Shown here piece by piece: positions 49,516 to 58,977 of a stretch of DNA of 64,000 nt (the stretch's first letter is position 1; each line of letters begins with the position of its first letter). The DNA comes from Rhizobium aethiopicum (lineage in GTDB: Bacteria; Pseudomonadota; Alphaproteobacteria; Rhizobiales; Rhizobiaceae). Location of the stretch: NCBI RefSeq assembly GCF_014197535.1, contig NZ_JACIFV010000005.1:1-64000 (forward strand), given 5' to 3'. The translations under genes were made by a program, and so were the position numbers. The notes beneath the pieces are model-generated. The model did no database searches, was not told the origin of the DNA, and was given only the letters and a program-made list of their open reading frames with translations.

Positions 49516-50035
49516 GCCGCTGCGATTCGTTCCGTTGCGCACTATTTTATCCCGTGCAGCGCGTCAGCCGACCTCGAAGCTTTCGTCAGGCTTGCGTCAC
49601 CGCTTATTTTCAATCCCACGAAAGGGGTGGAGGAGGTCGGTATCCTGGCGTCGTCTGCTGTGCAGCATCGGGTGAAGAAGTGCCAAAAACAGCGATTTTT
49701 GCTGCTTTTCTGACGAAACGGTCAGGGGAATGCGGGAGCCTCTAGAAAATAGCGGCCGAACCGTCTCTGAAAAAGGCGTTGCCGTTTGTTTAAAAGCTCC
49801 TATAAATCCGCGCAGCAATTGACGTGCGCCCCGGCGATAATTTTCGCCCAAACGAGGCCGGAGCGCGAAAAAGCGACGCCAGAACGTTCGGTTTGAAGGC
49901 CCCGTTTCGGGGGCCCGATGGCTGTGGCGATGAGCGGCGAATGCCGGCGCGGACATAATGTCCGCTGCTACATGATCCTGTTTCTTGTGTTTGACGTGTG
50001 TGCGGCGGAGGGCCGCATCCGAACTGGGGAACGCC
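49516..50035. other. Intergenic region downstream of groESL with a second hairpin
   Basis: About 520 bases without a supported gene. A hairpin at 49685-49709 (AAAAACAGC paired with GCTGCTTTT, one mismatch, loop GATTTTT) ends in a T-run and could terminate a small RNA or act on either strand. I see no repeat or tRNA here. Confidence 0.4.
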
Positions 50036-50482
50036 TTGTTTAAAATCGCCAAAGCCAATGCAGCCGTATCCTTGATGACCGGCTCGCTGAACGACAACCA
50101 TCAAAATCACCAGATGCTGGCGCAGTTGTCGGTTTCCGAAAGCTGGACCGGAGATTTTTCGAGCGGGCTTATCCGTCTCGGCAAATGGAGCGCGATGCTG
50201 CACGGCCTCACCGCCGAGGAATGCGGGCTGCTGAACCTGATCCGCTGCTACGATAGCAAGGATCGCGCCCGCGTGCTGGAACTGTTCGAGCAGGCGGCGA
50301 CGCACTGCTCCTCCTTCTGCTTTTCAACGACGATCATCATGCCGAATGGCTTGCGCCAGCCGCTGTTCTGCATGGGCGAGTCGAACGGGCTCGAGGAGAA
50401 ATACAGCGGCAGCATGACCGGCGTCTTCATCTTTCCCCGCTTCAAGCTCGAAGGCGCAAGGCAGATTACACGCCGGCAATAA
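50036..50482 (+). CDS. PAS-like domain protein
   Basis: The 148-residue protein is almost entirely one PAS/PAC-like module: LGKWSAMLHGLTAEECGLLNLIRCYDSKDRARVLELFEQA, then FCFSTTIIMPNGLRQPLFCMGES and SMTGVFIFPRFKLEG. No output domain follows. It may be a stand-alone sensor or adaptor. The TTG at 50036 has GGGGA five bases upstream; an internal ATG at 50075 is the alternative. Confidence 0.65.
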   Translation: MFKIAKANAAVSLMTGSLNDNHQNHQMLAQLSVSESWTGDFSSGLIRLGKWSAMLHGLTAEECGLLNLIRCYDSKDRARVLELFEQAATHCSSFCFSTTIIMPNGLRQPLFCMGESNGLEEKYSGSMTGVFIFPRFKLEGARQITRRQ

Positions 50483-50514
50483 GACCGCCAGTATAAGATG
50501 AAAAGGCCGCTCCC

Positions 50515-50702
50515 GAGGGCGGATCAGCCCCTCCTCCGGCTGCCGCCACCGACCGGGGTCGAGCCACTCGTCTCGACCCGTCCTTCGGACCCCGTTTGCG
50601 GGGCGAAGGGACCATGCCGCGGCCTCTCGTTTCCCACCAACACCTCGTGCTGCACACATCCCCTCGCCCCGTTTACGGGGAGAGGGCTAGGGTGAGGGGC
50701 AG
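50515..50702. repeat. Rhizobium palindromic intergenic element, family A (copy A3, enlarged)
   Basis: It has the family A borders and the two GC-rich hairpins, but the first hairpin is interrupted by an extra segment with its own perfect inverted repeat GGGTCGAG (50556-50563) / CTCGACCC (50572-50579). It fills the gap between the convergent PAS-like and glutathione transferase genes. Confidence 0.75.
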
Positions 50703-50749
50703 CCTCACGGCAGCCGTGGCCTGCGGCAAGGGCGGCTTTGTGCTTTCCG

Positions 50750-51460
50750 TTACTCCGGCTTAACCGGAATATTCAGCCCCCTTTCGCTTGCCGGACGGGC
50801 GATGCAGCGCTCCAGCCAATCGGAGACGGCGGGGAATTTCGCATATTCGAGAATCTCACGGCCGCCATAGAAGATGTCGGCGCCGCGAATCCAGGTGAAA
50901 GTGGTGATGTCGGCGATCGTATATTGATCGCCCATGATCCATTGGCGGCCCTGCAGCCGGCCTTCGAGCACGCCGAGCAGCCGTTTGGATTCATCGCGGT
51001 AGCGCTCCACCGGATAGGAATTATTGGCGACCTTGTCGGCGGCGAATTTGTAGAAATGGCCGAATTGACCGAGCATCGGGCCAATGCCAGCCATCTGGAA
51101 AAACACCCATTGGATGCATTCATAGCGGCCGGCAGCATCGGCAGGGATGAGCTTGCCGGTCTTTTCCGCAAGATAGAGCAGGATGGCACCGGATTCGAAC
51201 AGGCCGATCGGCTTTCCCCCAGGCCCGTTCGGATCGATGATCGCCGGAATGCGGCCGTTCGGATTGAGGGATTCGAATTCCGGCGACTTCTGCTCGTTGG
51301 CGGCAAACGAAATATAGTGCGGCTCGTAGGGGAGCCCGAGCTCTTCGAGGGCGACCGATACCTTCACCCCGTTCGGCGTCTGCAGGGAATAAAGCTGGAT
51401 GATGTCGGGGTTTTTCGCCGGCCAGCGCGTAGTGATCGGAAATGCGGAAAGATCTGCCAT
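50750..51460 (-). CDS. Glutathione S-transferase, YghU/YfcG-like (Nu class)
   Basis: The 236-residue protein has an N-terminal thioredoxin-fold domain with IQLYSLQTPNGVKVSVALEELGLPYE, SPEFESLNPNGRIPAIID and LFESGAILLYLAEKTG (glutathione site), and an all-helical C-terminal domain with YTIADITTFTWI. The TPNG motif in place of a catalytic Ser/Cys is typical of the Nu class, which has disulfide-bond reductase activity on glutathione disulfides. I start at ATG 51460; 51472 would add four residues. Confidence 0.88.
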   Translation of the reverse strand: MADLSAFPITTRWPAKNPDIIQLYSLQTPNGVKVSVALEELGLPYEPHYISFAANEQKSPEFESLNPNGRIPAIIDPNGPGGKPIGLFESGAILLYLAEKTGKLIPADAAGRYECIQWVFFQMAGIGPMLGQFGHFYKFAADKVANNSYPVERYRDESKRLLGVLEGRLQGRQWIMGDQYTIADITTFTWIRGADIFYGGREILEYAKFPAVSDWLERCIARPASERGLNIPVKPE

Positions 51461-51662
51461 AAGAGACTCCATGTTATCAGCCGACCATAGGAGACCAGAC
51501 TCCGGAAAAGCAAGCGAGGGCGTCGTTCCATATTATTGAACGAACTGTCCCCTTCTGTTTATCTTTCCATTACAGAAGAAATAGGCGAGATAGGGATATC
51601 AGAGATCCACAGCGTGCCGGGGCACCAAGATCTCCAGAGCCCTTCAAACGGAGACAATATCC

Positions 51663-52082
51663 ATGTCGAACGCCATCATCCTGATTGCCCGCATTCTTCT
51701 GTCTTTCATGTTCATCCTCTCCGGCTTCATGAAGCTAACCGATCCTGCCGGTACAGCGGGCATGATCGCCGGTGCCGGCCTGCCGGCAGCAACCCTGTTG
51801 GCCTATGTCGCAGGCCTCTTCGAACTGCTGGCCGGCCTTGCGGTTCTCACAGGCTTCCAGGTCCGCATCGCCGGCTGGCTGCTCGCCGCCTTCTGTGTCT
51901 TCACGGGCATTGCCTTCCACCTGCCCTACGCAAGCGGCACGGAACTCGTGAACATTCTGAACCAGATCATGGTCATGAAGAACATCACGCTGGCCGGCGC
52001 CTACATCCTTCTCGCCACCGTCGGTGCCGGTGCCTATTCGATCGACGCACGCCGTGGTCTGCAGGCCGTCGCTGCCCGTTAA
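51663..52082 (+). CDS. DoxX family membrane protein
   Basis: The 139-residue protein has four membrane helices and DoxX-family features: ARILLSFMFILSGFMKLTDPAGTAGMI, YVAGLFELLAGLAVLTGFQ and the C-terminal helix with NITLAGAYILLATVGAG. DoxX proteins are subunits of quinol oxidases in archaea and membrane partners in redox homeostasis in bacteria; the role here is not known. It ends at a bidirectional terminator shared with hisG. Confidence 0.87.
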   Translation: MSNAIILIARILLSFMFILSGFMKLTDPAGTAGMIAGAGLPAATLLAYVAGLFELLAGLAVLTGFQVRIAGWLLAAFCVFTGIAFHLPYASGTELVNILNQIMVMKNITLAGAYILLATVGAGAYSIDARRGLQAVAAR

Positions 52083-52104
52083 TTCCATCTCCTCCCAAGC
52101 ATGC

Positions 52105-52138
52105 AAAACCCGCCGTCATTGAACTGACGGCGGGTTTT
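52105..52138. terminator. Bidirectional terminator between doxX-type gene and hisG
   Basis: AAAACCCGCCGTCA and TGACGGCGGGTTTT are perfect 14-base inverted repeats with a six-base loop TTGAAC, giving T-runs on both strands. Confidence 0.9.
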
Positions 52139-52159
52139 CTTACGCGTTGATGGCGGAGA

Positions 52160-52855
52160 TCAGAGTGCGGCGCGCACCGCGTCGACGATCGCCTGCACCA
52201 CGGCTTCATCCGCGTGGCTCTCCTTGCGGGCGCGCACGAGGCAAGCCTCTGAATGCAGGATGACGCCATCCTGGAGCACCTTCAGATGATTGGCGCGCAG
52301 CGTCGAGCCGGTGGAGGTGATATCGACGATGATATCGGCCGAGCCGGAGGCGGGAGCGCCCTCGGTGGCGCCGAGGCTTTCGACGATGCGATAAAGCTGA
52401 ATGCCGTGCTGGCTCGAAAAGAACTGCTGGGTCAGGCGCCAATATTTGGTGGCAATCGCCAGGCGCCGGCCGTGACGGGCGCGAAAATCGGCGGCGACAT
52501 CGCCGAGATCGGCCATAGTGTCGACATCGAGCCAGATCTCGGGCACCGCGACGACAACATCGGCGTGGCCGAAGCCGAGACGGGCGCAGAATTCGACACG
52601 CTTGTCGACCTCGGCAAAACCTTCCCGCATCAGATCCTCGCCGGTGACGCCGAAATCGACGGTGCCGTTGCCGAGCTCGCGGGAGATTTCGGAGGCCGAC
52701 AGGAAGGCAACCTCGACATCGTCCCAGCCTTCGACGCGGCCGCGATAGGAGCGGTCGTTGCCGACAGCCGATATCGGCATGCCGGCCCGCTCGAAGATTG
52801 CCGAAGCGTCGTCCTTCATCCGGCCCTTGGAGGGAAGCGCGATGGTGATGGTCAT
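52160..52855 (-). CDS. hisG: ATP phosphoribosyltransferase, short form
   Basis: HisG starts histidine synthesis from ATP and PRPP. At 231 residues it is the short form, lacking the regulatory ACT-like domain, and needs HisZ; motifs include [52 protein letters not shown]. Its start overlaps the hisZ stop by four bases (ATGA). It is the last gene of the hisS-hisZ-hisG run. Confidence 0.95.
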   Translation of the reverse strand: MTITIALPSKGRMKDDASAIFERAGMPISAVGNDRSYRGRVEGWDDVEVAFLSASEISRELGNGTVDFGVTGEDLMREGFAEVDKRVEFCARLGFGHADVVVAVPEIWLDVDTMADLGDVAADFRARHGRRLAIATKYWRLTQQFFSSQHGIQLYRIVESLGATEGAPASGSADIIVDITSTGSTLRANHLKVLQDGVILHSEACLVRARKESHADEAVVQAIVDAVRAAL

Positions 52856-53973
52856 GCGGCTGCCCTTTCGGTTTCGATGCGGTCGAGCCAGAAGGAGAAG
52901 CCGACGGCCGGAATGCGATCCGTCGCGCCAAGGAAGGTCAACAGCCGGTCGAAGCGGCCGCCGCCGGCCAGAACCGCGCTCGAGCCTTCCACCGTCACCT
53001 CGAAGACAAGGCCGGTGTAATAGTCGAGTGGACGCCCGAAAGCGGCGCGGTAGTCCAGGCAGGACAGATCGACGCCGGCATCGGCAAGGGCGGCGACGCG
53101 GCCATTGAAGCGCGACAGCGCATTACCGAGCTTCAGGCCGGCAGCGTCGGCAAAGCCGGCAAGGGCTGCGGACGCATTGACGAGCGGCACATGCAGCGAC
53201 AGGAACTCTTCCAGCACATGGAAGGCGGCATCGTCGAGACGCGTCTCGGACAGGATGAGCTTTTCCCTGAGGCGCCGGGCGATCTCCAGCGGCGAGCGGC
53301 TGGCATTTGTGGAATAACCGGTCGCCTGCATCTCGTGCTCGATATGGGCGACCAGCGCCTGCTCGTCGCCTGAGGCGACAAGCCTGGCGATATCGTCGTC
53401 GAGGCCGGTAACGAATTGCGGGCTGACGAGGCCGGCCAGCAGCGCCTCCAGCTGCGTCATATTGCCGAAGGCGTGGATCAGCCGCTTCTGCCAGCCGAGC
53501 GGCAGGCCGAGCGCCTGAACGACCGCCTCGAACACCGCCTGATCGCCCAACGTCACGGCTAAGCGCCGGCCCGGCAGCAGGCGGGTGAGAATGCCGGTGG
53601 CGTCGCCGATGGCGCGTGCATCGGCGCCCGGTATGTTGATGTCGCCGAGATCCTCGATGCCGGCCTGATAGAATTCATTGGCGCCGTCGCGGCGCTGGCG
53701 GAAGACCTCGCCGAGATAGGCGTAACGCTTCGGCGTGCCGGTCGCCGTCTCGATGTGGCGCAGGCAGACAGGGATGGTGAATTCCGGGCGCAGGCAGAGG
53801 CTGGCGCCGGTTTCGCTCTCGGTCATGAAGATGCGGCGGCGCAGATCCTCACCGGCAATGTCGAGGAACGGCTCGGCCGGCTGAATGACAGGCGTGTCGA
53901 TGCGCTCGGCATTACGTGCAGTGAATTCGGCAAGAAGTTCACCGGCGAAGTCGGGGAGATTGATCAGGGGCAT
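52852..53973 (-). CDS. hisZ: ATP phosphoribosyltransferase regulatory subunit
   Basis: HisZ is a catalytically dead paralogue of histidyl-tRNA synthetase that activates and feedback-controls short HisG. The 373-residue protein has the class II core with [34 protein letters not shown] and the motif 3-like [12 protein letters not shown], but lacks the anticodon-binding domain. The start at 53973 is preferred; the frame runs upstream through the repeat element between it and hisS. Confidence 0.93.
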   Translation of the reverse strand: MPLINLPDFAGELLAEFTARNAERIDTPVIQPAEPFLDIAGEDLRRRIFMTESETGASLCLRPEFTIPVCLRHIETATGTPKRYAYLGEVFRQRRDGANEFYQAGIEDLGDINIPGADARAIGDATGILTRLLPGRRLAVTLGDQAVFEAVVQALGLPLGWQKRLIHAFGNMTQLEALLAGLVSPQFVTGLDDDIARLVASGDEQALVAHIEHEMQATGYSTNASRSPLEIARRLREKLILSETRLDDAAFHVLEEFLSLHVPLVNASAALAGFADAAGLKLGNALSRFNGRVAALADAGVDLSCLDYRAAFGRPLDYYTGLVFEVTVEGSSAVLAGGGRFDRLLTFLGATDRIPAVGFSFWLDRIETERAAA

Positions 53974-53991
53974 TGGGTTGCTCCTGGGAAA

Positions 53992-54149
53992 AATCCCCTC
54001 CCCAACCCCTCCCCACAAGGGGGAGGGACTAACTCGCGGCGACCGCTGGAACAAATCAGAAGCGGCGCCGGTAAAGCGAAGGTCGAGTTGGGCAAAGCGG
54101 CGCGACTTGAAGCCCCTCCCCCCTGTGGGGAGGGGTTGGGGAGGGGTCT
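53992..54149. repeat. Long palindromic element, family B (copy B2), between hisS and hisZ
   Basis: Left arm CCCCTCCCCAACCCCTCCCC at 53996-54015 followed by ACAAGGGGGAGGG, right arm CCCTCCCCCCTGTGGGG to 54149 with the mirrored TTGGGGAGGGG. Same blocks as copy B1. It ends at the hisS stop and lies about 20 bases upstream of the hisZ start, inside the probable operon. Confidence 0.8.
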
Positions 54150-55671
54150 ACTGCGCATTGTCAGCCCTCTTCCGATCCTCCGCCTGCGCGGCAAGGATTT
54201 CCCTCACCTTGGCGACGAGATCGGCTTCCGGCACCGTCTCCTGCGCCACGCGGGCTTCGCGCCAGCTGGCATTGTCCTCGATCTCGCCGGAAAGCCGCTT
54301 GCCCTCGACCAGATCCTTGATCTGCACTACGCCTTGGGCGCGCTCGTCGCCGCCCTGGATGATGGCGATGGGGCAGCCGCGGCGGTCGGCATATTTCAGC
54401 TGATTGCCGAATTTCTTCCAGTTGCCCTGGAACATCTCGGCGCGGATACCGGCGGCGCGCAGCTGCTGGGTCATCTTCTGGTAGCGGCCCATCGCCTCGA
54501 CGTCGCCGTCCATCACCGTCACCAGCACCGGCTCGATCACCGCGCTCGCCCCGAGCTTGCCGAGGTTCTTCAATGCCGTCATCAGCCTGGAAACACCGAT
54601 CGAAAAGCCCGTCGCCGGCACCGGCTGGCCCATGAAGCGGGAGACCAGGCCATCATAACGGCCGCCGCCGCCGACCGAGCCGAAGACGACCTTCTCGCCC
54701 TTCTCGTTGGTGACGTCGAAGAGAAGCTCGGCCTCATAGACCGGGCCGGTATAATATTCGAGGCCGCGTACGACGGAGGGGTCGATCTTGATGCGGTCGG
54801 AGCCATAACCGGCGCTCGTGACGAGCGCGCCGATGAAATTCAGCTCCTCGACGCCTTCGGCGCCCTTCGACGTTCCGGCGACGAGTTCGGCGAGGCGGCC
54901 GGCACTTTCGGCGTAATCCCTGATGCCGACGAAGAACAGAACCTTGTCGATCTGCTTCTGGTCGAGCCCGGCGCCCTTGGTGAAGTCGCCGGATTCATCC
55001 TTGCGGCCGGGACCGAGCAGCAGCGAGACACCTTCCGGGCCGAACTTGTCGAGCTTATCGATAGCGCGCAGCACATTGAGCCGCTGACCGGCCTTGTCGT
55101 CGCCGCCGAGGCTGATCGCTTCCAGCACGCCGTCCAGGACCTTGCGGTTGTTGACGCGGATGACATAGTCGCCGCGCTTGATGCCGAGGGCTTCGAGCGT
55201 ATCGGCCATCATCATGCACATTTCGGCATCGGCCTGGACGCCCGGCGCGCCGACGGTATCGGCATCGAACTGCATGAACTGGCGGAAACGGCCGGGGCCC
55301 GGCTTCTCGTTGCGGAAGACGTAACCGGCGCGATAGGTGCGGTAGGGAAGCTGGATCTCGTTGAAGTTCTCGGCGACATGGCGGGCGAGCGGCGCCGTCA
55401 GGTCATAGCGCAGCGACATCCACTGGTCGTCATCGTCCTGCAGCGAGAAGACACCTTCGTTCGGCCGGTCGCTGTCGGGCAGGAATTTGCCGAGCGCATC
55501 GGTATATTCGAAGAGCGGCGTTTCGACAGGATCGAAACCATAATGCTCATAGACTTCCCGGATCTTTGCAGTCATTTCGTTGACGGCGCGGATATCGTCG
55601 GCCGCACGGTCGACGAAGCCGCGCGGCAGGCGGGCCTTGAGCTTTTGCGGTTTCTTCTGCTTGTCGTTCAT
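54148..55671 (-). CDS. hisS: Histidyl-tRNA synthetase
   Basis: The 507-residue class II synthetase has [16 protein letters not shown], motif 2 in [13 protein letters not shown], the histidine-binding region with [17 protein letters not shown] and [15 protein letters not shown], motif 3 [13 protein letters not shown], and a C-terminal anticodon domain (about 410-500). The start [19 protein letters not shown] at 55671 is preferred; an upstream ATG at 55785 would add 38 unlike residues. It lies upstream of hisZ and hisG, the usual alphaproteobacterial order. Confidence 0.95.
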   Translation of the reverse strand: MNDKQKKPQKLKARLPRGFVDRAADDIRAVNEMTAKIREVYEHYGFDPVETPLFEYTDALGKFLPDSDRPNEGVFSLQDDDDQWMSLRYDLTAPLARHVAENFNEIQLPYRTYRAGYVFRNEKPGPGRFRQFMQFDADTVGAPGVQADAEMCMMMADTLEALGIKRGDYVIRVNNRKVLDGVLEAISLGGDDKAGQRLNVLRAIDKLDKFGPEGVSLLLGPGRKDESGDFTKGAGLDQKQIDKVLFFVGIRDYAESAGRLAELVAGTSKGAEGVEELNFIGALVTSAGYGSDRIKIDPSVVRGLEYYTGPVYEAELLFDVTNEKGEKVVFGSVGGGGRYDGLVSRFMGQPVPATGFSIGVSRLMTALKNLGKLGASAVIEPVLVTVMDGDVEAMGRYQKMTQQLRAAGIRAEMFQGNWKKFGNQLKYADRRGCPIAIIQGGDERAQGVVQIKDLVEGKRLSGEIEDNASWREARVAQETVPEADLVAKVREILAAQAEDRKRADNAQ

Positions 55672-55801
55672 TTTCCGGGAATTCCGCTGACTGTGACAGT
55701 GGCGGTGTCCTAGCGGATTGGGCGGGGAGCGGCAAGGGCGAAGGGGCTTGATGGCGCTGCCGGAATCGATTGAACGATGAGCCATTGTTCAGAATGCGGA
55801 T

Positions 55802-56566
55802 ATGCTCATGATCACCGAGGCGCTCCTCTATGCCGCGACGTTGCCGCTGACCGGCAAGTCCTATCGAAAATTCATCCGCTATTCCGTCAATCTCTGGTCG
55901 CGGGCCGGACGTTGCGCCGGGGATTGGGCCGACCACGAGGAGAAGAGCCGCAATGCCATCCGTGCAGCGGTGGCCGACCTCAGGCAGAAGCGGACCGCCG
56001 TGGTGCTCGGCTCCGGCCTGTTGCGGGACGTGCCGATCGACGACCTGGCACGCGATTTTGACACGGTCGTGCTCATCGATCTCGTTCATCTCGCCTCGGT
56101 GCGGCTGTGGCTTGCGGCCAAGGGCTATCGCAACGTCCGGCTGATCGAGCGCGATCTCTCCGGCTACGACGATTTCTCCGCCGGTCAGGAGCCGGAACCG
56201 CTCGGCTTCCTGCGGGGCGTGCCCTATCTCGATTTCGTGGTTTCCGCCAATCTCTTGTCGCAGATCGGCCGCGGCGTGAAGCGGCGCCATGAAGCCGAGG
56301 CGGCCGGTCGAATGCCTGAAGACACGGTGGAGAGGCTGATCGCTGCGCATCTCAGCGGGCTTTCCGGACTTTCCTGCCGGCATTGCCTCGTGACCGACAT
56401 CGCCTATGCCGTCATCGACCGCAACGGCAAAACACATGAGGAGGCCGACCTGCTGCACGGCGTCGCCCCGCCGCCGGCGAAAGCGGTCTGGACCTGGCCG
56501 GTCGCTCCGCTCGGTGAGGAAAGCAGGGATTACCGGATCGAACACAAGGTCATTGCCGGCTGGTGA
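55802..56566 (+). CDS. Hypothetical protein with methyltransferase-like nucleotide-binding core
   Basis: A 254-residue soluble protein. A Rossmann-type pattern appears in TAVVLGSGLLRDVPI followed by DTVVLIDLVHLASVRLWLA, resembling SAM-binding motifs I and II, and a later strand LDFVVSANLLSQIG. No catalytic signature confirms a methyltransferase. Two ATGs, 55802 and 55808, are possible starts. It is divergent from hisS. Confidence 0.65.
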   Translation: MLMITEALLYAATLPLTGKSYRKFIRYSVNLWSRAGRCAGDWADHEEKSRNAIRAAVADLRQKRTAVVLGSGLLRDVPIDDLARDFDTVVLIDLVHLASVRLWLAAKGYRNVRLIERDLSGYDDFSAGQEPEPLGFLRGVPYLDFVVSANLLSQIGRGVKRRHEAEAAGRMPEDTVERLIAAHLSGLSGLSCRHCLVTDIAYAVIDRNGKTHEEADLLHGVAPPPAKAVWTWPVAPLGEESRDYRIEHKVIAGW

Positions 56567-56626
56567 TCGGGATGTGACCACCGGCGGTACTTGGCTTGCA
56601 GCCGGCATTCGCCTATATCAGACGCC

Positions 56627-56998
56627 ATGCGCATGCTCGCCCTCATCACGATGTTTCTCGGCTGGCTGATCTACAGCGCCATGTCGGCATGGGCGGGCTG
56701 TCCGACATGCGCATCGATGAATGCGCCGACTGCCGGTGACAGCGGCAGCATGCAGCATGAAATGGCTGGCATGCATATGCCGAAAGAAGCGGGCCAGGCC
56801 GCCGCTCCCTTGAAAGATCCCTGCGCCAGCGGAAACTCCGCGCATATGCCGCTTTGCGCCGCCTGTCTTCTGCTGCCGCCGGCAGTGATGGCCGTGGCCG
56901 GCGGAAAAGCCGATTTCGGCTATTCCGCGCCGCCGCTTGCCCGCGCCCTCGATGACGACAGGCCCGCTCCACAGGCACCCCCTCCCCGACTGGTCTGA
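56627..56998 (+). CDS. Secreted Met/His/Cys-rich hypothetical protein
   Basis: The 123-residue protein has a hydrophobic N-terminal signal (about 1-23, MRMLALITMFLGWLIYSAMSAWA) followed by CPTC, a Met/His stretch MQHEMAGMHMPK and a second cluster CAACLLL. Cys, Met and His in this spacing suggest binding of a soft metal such as copper. No family was recognised. A DUF305 gene follows 75 bases later. An upstream start at 56591 is possible. Confidence 0.6.
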   Translation: MRMLALITMFLGWLIYSAMSAWAGCPTCASMNAPTAGDSGSMQHEMAGMHMPKEAGQAAAPLKDPCASGNSAHMPLCAACLLLPPAVMAVAGGKADFGYSAPPLARALDDDRPAPQAPPPRLV

Positions 56999-57073
56999 CA
57001 CCGTGTTCCCCATGCAGAATGGGCGGCTTCGGTTGCCCGGAAACTCTATTGCCAGACAGAGGAAGGAACTCTC

Positions 57074-57433
57074 ATGTCTTTGAAAATCATCACGCTTACC
57101 GCAATGCTTGCCGCTTTTGCCGCCCCCGCTTTTGCCGAAGACAAGCCCATGGATATGAGCAAGCCAATGGGCAGTCACGACGCGGCCAGCCACGCCTTCA
57201 GCGAGGCGAACGACAAAATGCACAAGAATATGATGATCGAGTATAGCGGCGATGCAGACGTCGATTTCGTCCGCGGCATGATCCCTCATCATCAGGGCGC
57301 CATCGATATGGCCAAGGTCGAGCTCCAATACGGCAAGGATCCCGAAGTCCGCAAGCTCGCCGAAGCCGTCATCAAGGCGCAGGAAGCCGAGATCGCCGAG
57401 ATGAACGCCTGGCTCAAGGCCCACAAGAGGTAG
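57074..57433 (+). CDS. DUF305 family secreted protein
   Basis: The 119-residue protein has a signal peptide (about 1-21, ending AFA-ED), a Met-rich stretch [10 protein letters not shown], and the DUF305 signature [26 protein letters not shown]305/CopM-type proteins bind copper or silver in the periplasm or outside the cell. AGGAAG precedes the ATG. Next to the Met/His/Cys-rich gene it suggests a small copper-handling unit. Confidence 0.87.
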   Translation: MSLKIITLTAMLAAFAAPAFAEDKPMDMSKPMGSHDAASHAFSEANDKMHKNMMIEYSGDADVDFVRGMIPHHQGAIDMAKVELQYGKDPEVRKLAEAVIKAQEAEIAEMNAWLKAHKR

Positions 57434-57450
57434 CCGATCCCAGGTGAAGG

Positions 57451-57474
57451 GAACGCCTGGTATTACAGGCGTTC
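57451..57474. terminator. Candidate terminator after the DUF305 gene
   Basis: GAACGCCTG and CAGGCGTTC form a nine-base perfect stem with loop GTATTA, 17 bases after the stop. The downstream T-run is weak, so attenuation or RNA-end protection is also possible. Confidence 0.45.
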
Positions 57475-57488
57475 GTCATCCTTGAACC

Positions 57489-57632
57489 GGCCCCTCATCC
57501 GGCTGCCGACACCTTCTCCCCGCTTGCGGGGCGAAGGGGATATGCCGCACCGCCTTCCTCAACCTCAAGGTTGGATTTGGCACGTCCCCTCTCCCCGTTT
57601 TTACGGGGAGAGGGGTAGGGTGAGGGGCAGCC
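57489..57632. repeat. Rhizobium palindromic intergenic element, family A (copy A4)
   Basis: CCCCTCATCCGGCTGCCG border, CTTCTCCCCGC...GCGGGGCGAAGGGG hairpin, ATATGCCGCACCG centre, and CCCCTCTCCCCG...CGGGGAGAGGGG with the inverted GGTGAGGGG border. It is the best match to copy A2 and lies between the convergent DUF305 and aldo/keto reductase genes. Confidence 0.8.
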
Positions 57633-57673
57633 ACCCGCACGAAGCAGCCGGACGTGGCACGATGCCAATAACC

Positions 57674-58723
57674 TCAATCCTTCGGCTCGAAATCGGCCGG
57701 GCGTCGGCCCGCGCCCTGCCGTGACAACATCCAACCCGGATATTCAGGGGCGAGCGCGCTCACCTCGTCGAGCCTCTGCATATCGCCTTCGTCGAGCTTC
57801 AGCCTGACGGCGGCAAGGTTCTGGTCGAGCTGGTCGACGCGCTTGGCGCCGATGATGACCGAGGTGACGAAAGGTTTGGCGAGGATATAGGCGAGCGCGA
57901 CGGTCGCGACGCTGACGCCGTGCTTTTCGGCGACCTCGCGCATGACGGCGACGCAGGCCCAGGCTCGGTCCCTGTCGACGGGCGGGAAGTCGAAACTGGC
58001 GCGGCGGCCATCGCCGTTGCCGGGGGCGCCCGGACCATACTTGCCGGAGAGCAGACCGCCGGCGAGCGGCGACCAGACCATCAGGCCGAGCTTTTCCTCC
58101 TGCATCATCGGCACGATGTCCCGTTCGAGATCGCGGCCGGCGATGGAATAATAGGCCTGCACCGTTTCGAAGCGGGCAAAGCCGCGGCGTTCGGAAAGAC
58201 CGAGCGCCTTCGAAATACGCCAGGCCTGCCAGTTGGAAACGCCGATATACCGCACGAGGCCGCGCGAGACGAGATCGTCGAAGGCGCGCAGCGTTTCCTC
58301 GATCGGCGTCACCGTATCGGTCGCGTGGATCTGATAGAGGTCGATATGATCGGTCTGCAGGCGCTTGAGGCTCGCCTCGACCGAATCCATGATGTGGCCG
58401 CGCGAGGCGCCGCGGTCGTTCGGCTGGTCGCCCATGACGCCATAGACCTTGGTGGCGATGACAACATCCTTGCGCGGGATGTCGAGGTTCTTCAGCGCCT
58501 GGCCGAGCAGCCTTTCGGATTCGCCTGACGAATAGACGTCGGCCGTATCGATGAAATTGACGCCTGCTGCAAGCGAACGCTCGACGATCCGGTCGGCGGC
58601 ATTCTGGTCGACATCGGCGATGGCGCCCCACATGCTGCCTTCTTTGGCTTCGCCGAAGGTCATCGTGCCCAGGCAGATTTCCGAGACGAAAAGTCCCGTA
58701 TTTCCGAGTTGATTGTAACGCAT
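57674..58723 (-). CDS. Aldo/keto reductase
   Basis: The 349-residue NADPH-dependent TIM-barrel reductase has the catalytic tetrad pattern: Asp in FIDTADVYSSGESE with Tyr, Lys in VIATKVYGV, and His in DLYQIHATD, plus IGVSNWQAWRI and the C-terminal cofactor site SVIIGAKRVDQL. It resembles the YajO/YeaE-like group that reduces small aldehydes. Start at 58723 (MRYNQLGNTG) is used rather than 58753. Confidence 0.9.
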   Translation of the reverse strand: MRYNQLGNTGLFVSEICLGTMTFGEAKEGSMWGAIADVDQNAADRIVERSLAAGVNFIDTADVYSSGESERLLGQALKNLDIPRKDVVIATKVYGVMGDQPNDRGASRGHIMDSVEASLKRLQTDHIDLYQIHATDTVTPIEETLRAFDDLVSRGLVRYIGVSNWQAWRISKALGLSERRGFARFETVQAYYSIAGRDLERDIVPMMQEEKLGLMVWSPLAGGLLSGKYGPGAPGNGDGRRASFDFPPVDRDRAWACVAVMREVAEKHGVSVATVALAYILAKPFVTSVIIGAKRVDQLDQNLAAVRLKLDEGDMQRLDEVSALAPEYPGWMLSRQGAGRRPADFEPKD

Positions 58724-58977
58724 GGTCGAAAAAATCCTTTGTGTCTGCCGCAAGAGGGACTTGCGAACGGAAGAACTTCATCTTTTGATTATTGGCCTGC
58801 GCGCGACAGGCACAGCCGTGGCTGGCTGCTGGGTGAGGCCCATTCGATGTAGTGCAACGGCGACGCTTTTCAACGCCAACCCTTGTCGCATCGAAGGCGG
58901 ACGCCCTTGTCTCGACATAGCCCTTGTCTCGACACAGGCGGCCGATAGATTGCGGCCATAGTTCAAGAGGTGCGCAT

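Noticed and set aside
53974..54054. N-terminal extension of hisZ
   Set aside because: The 27 added residues are a translation of the family B repeat element.
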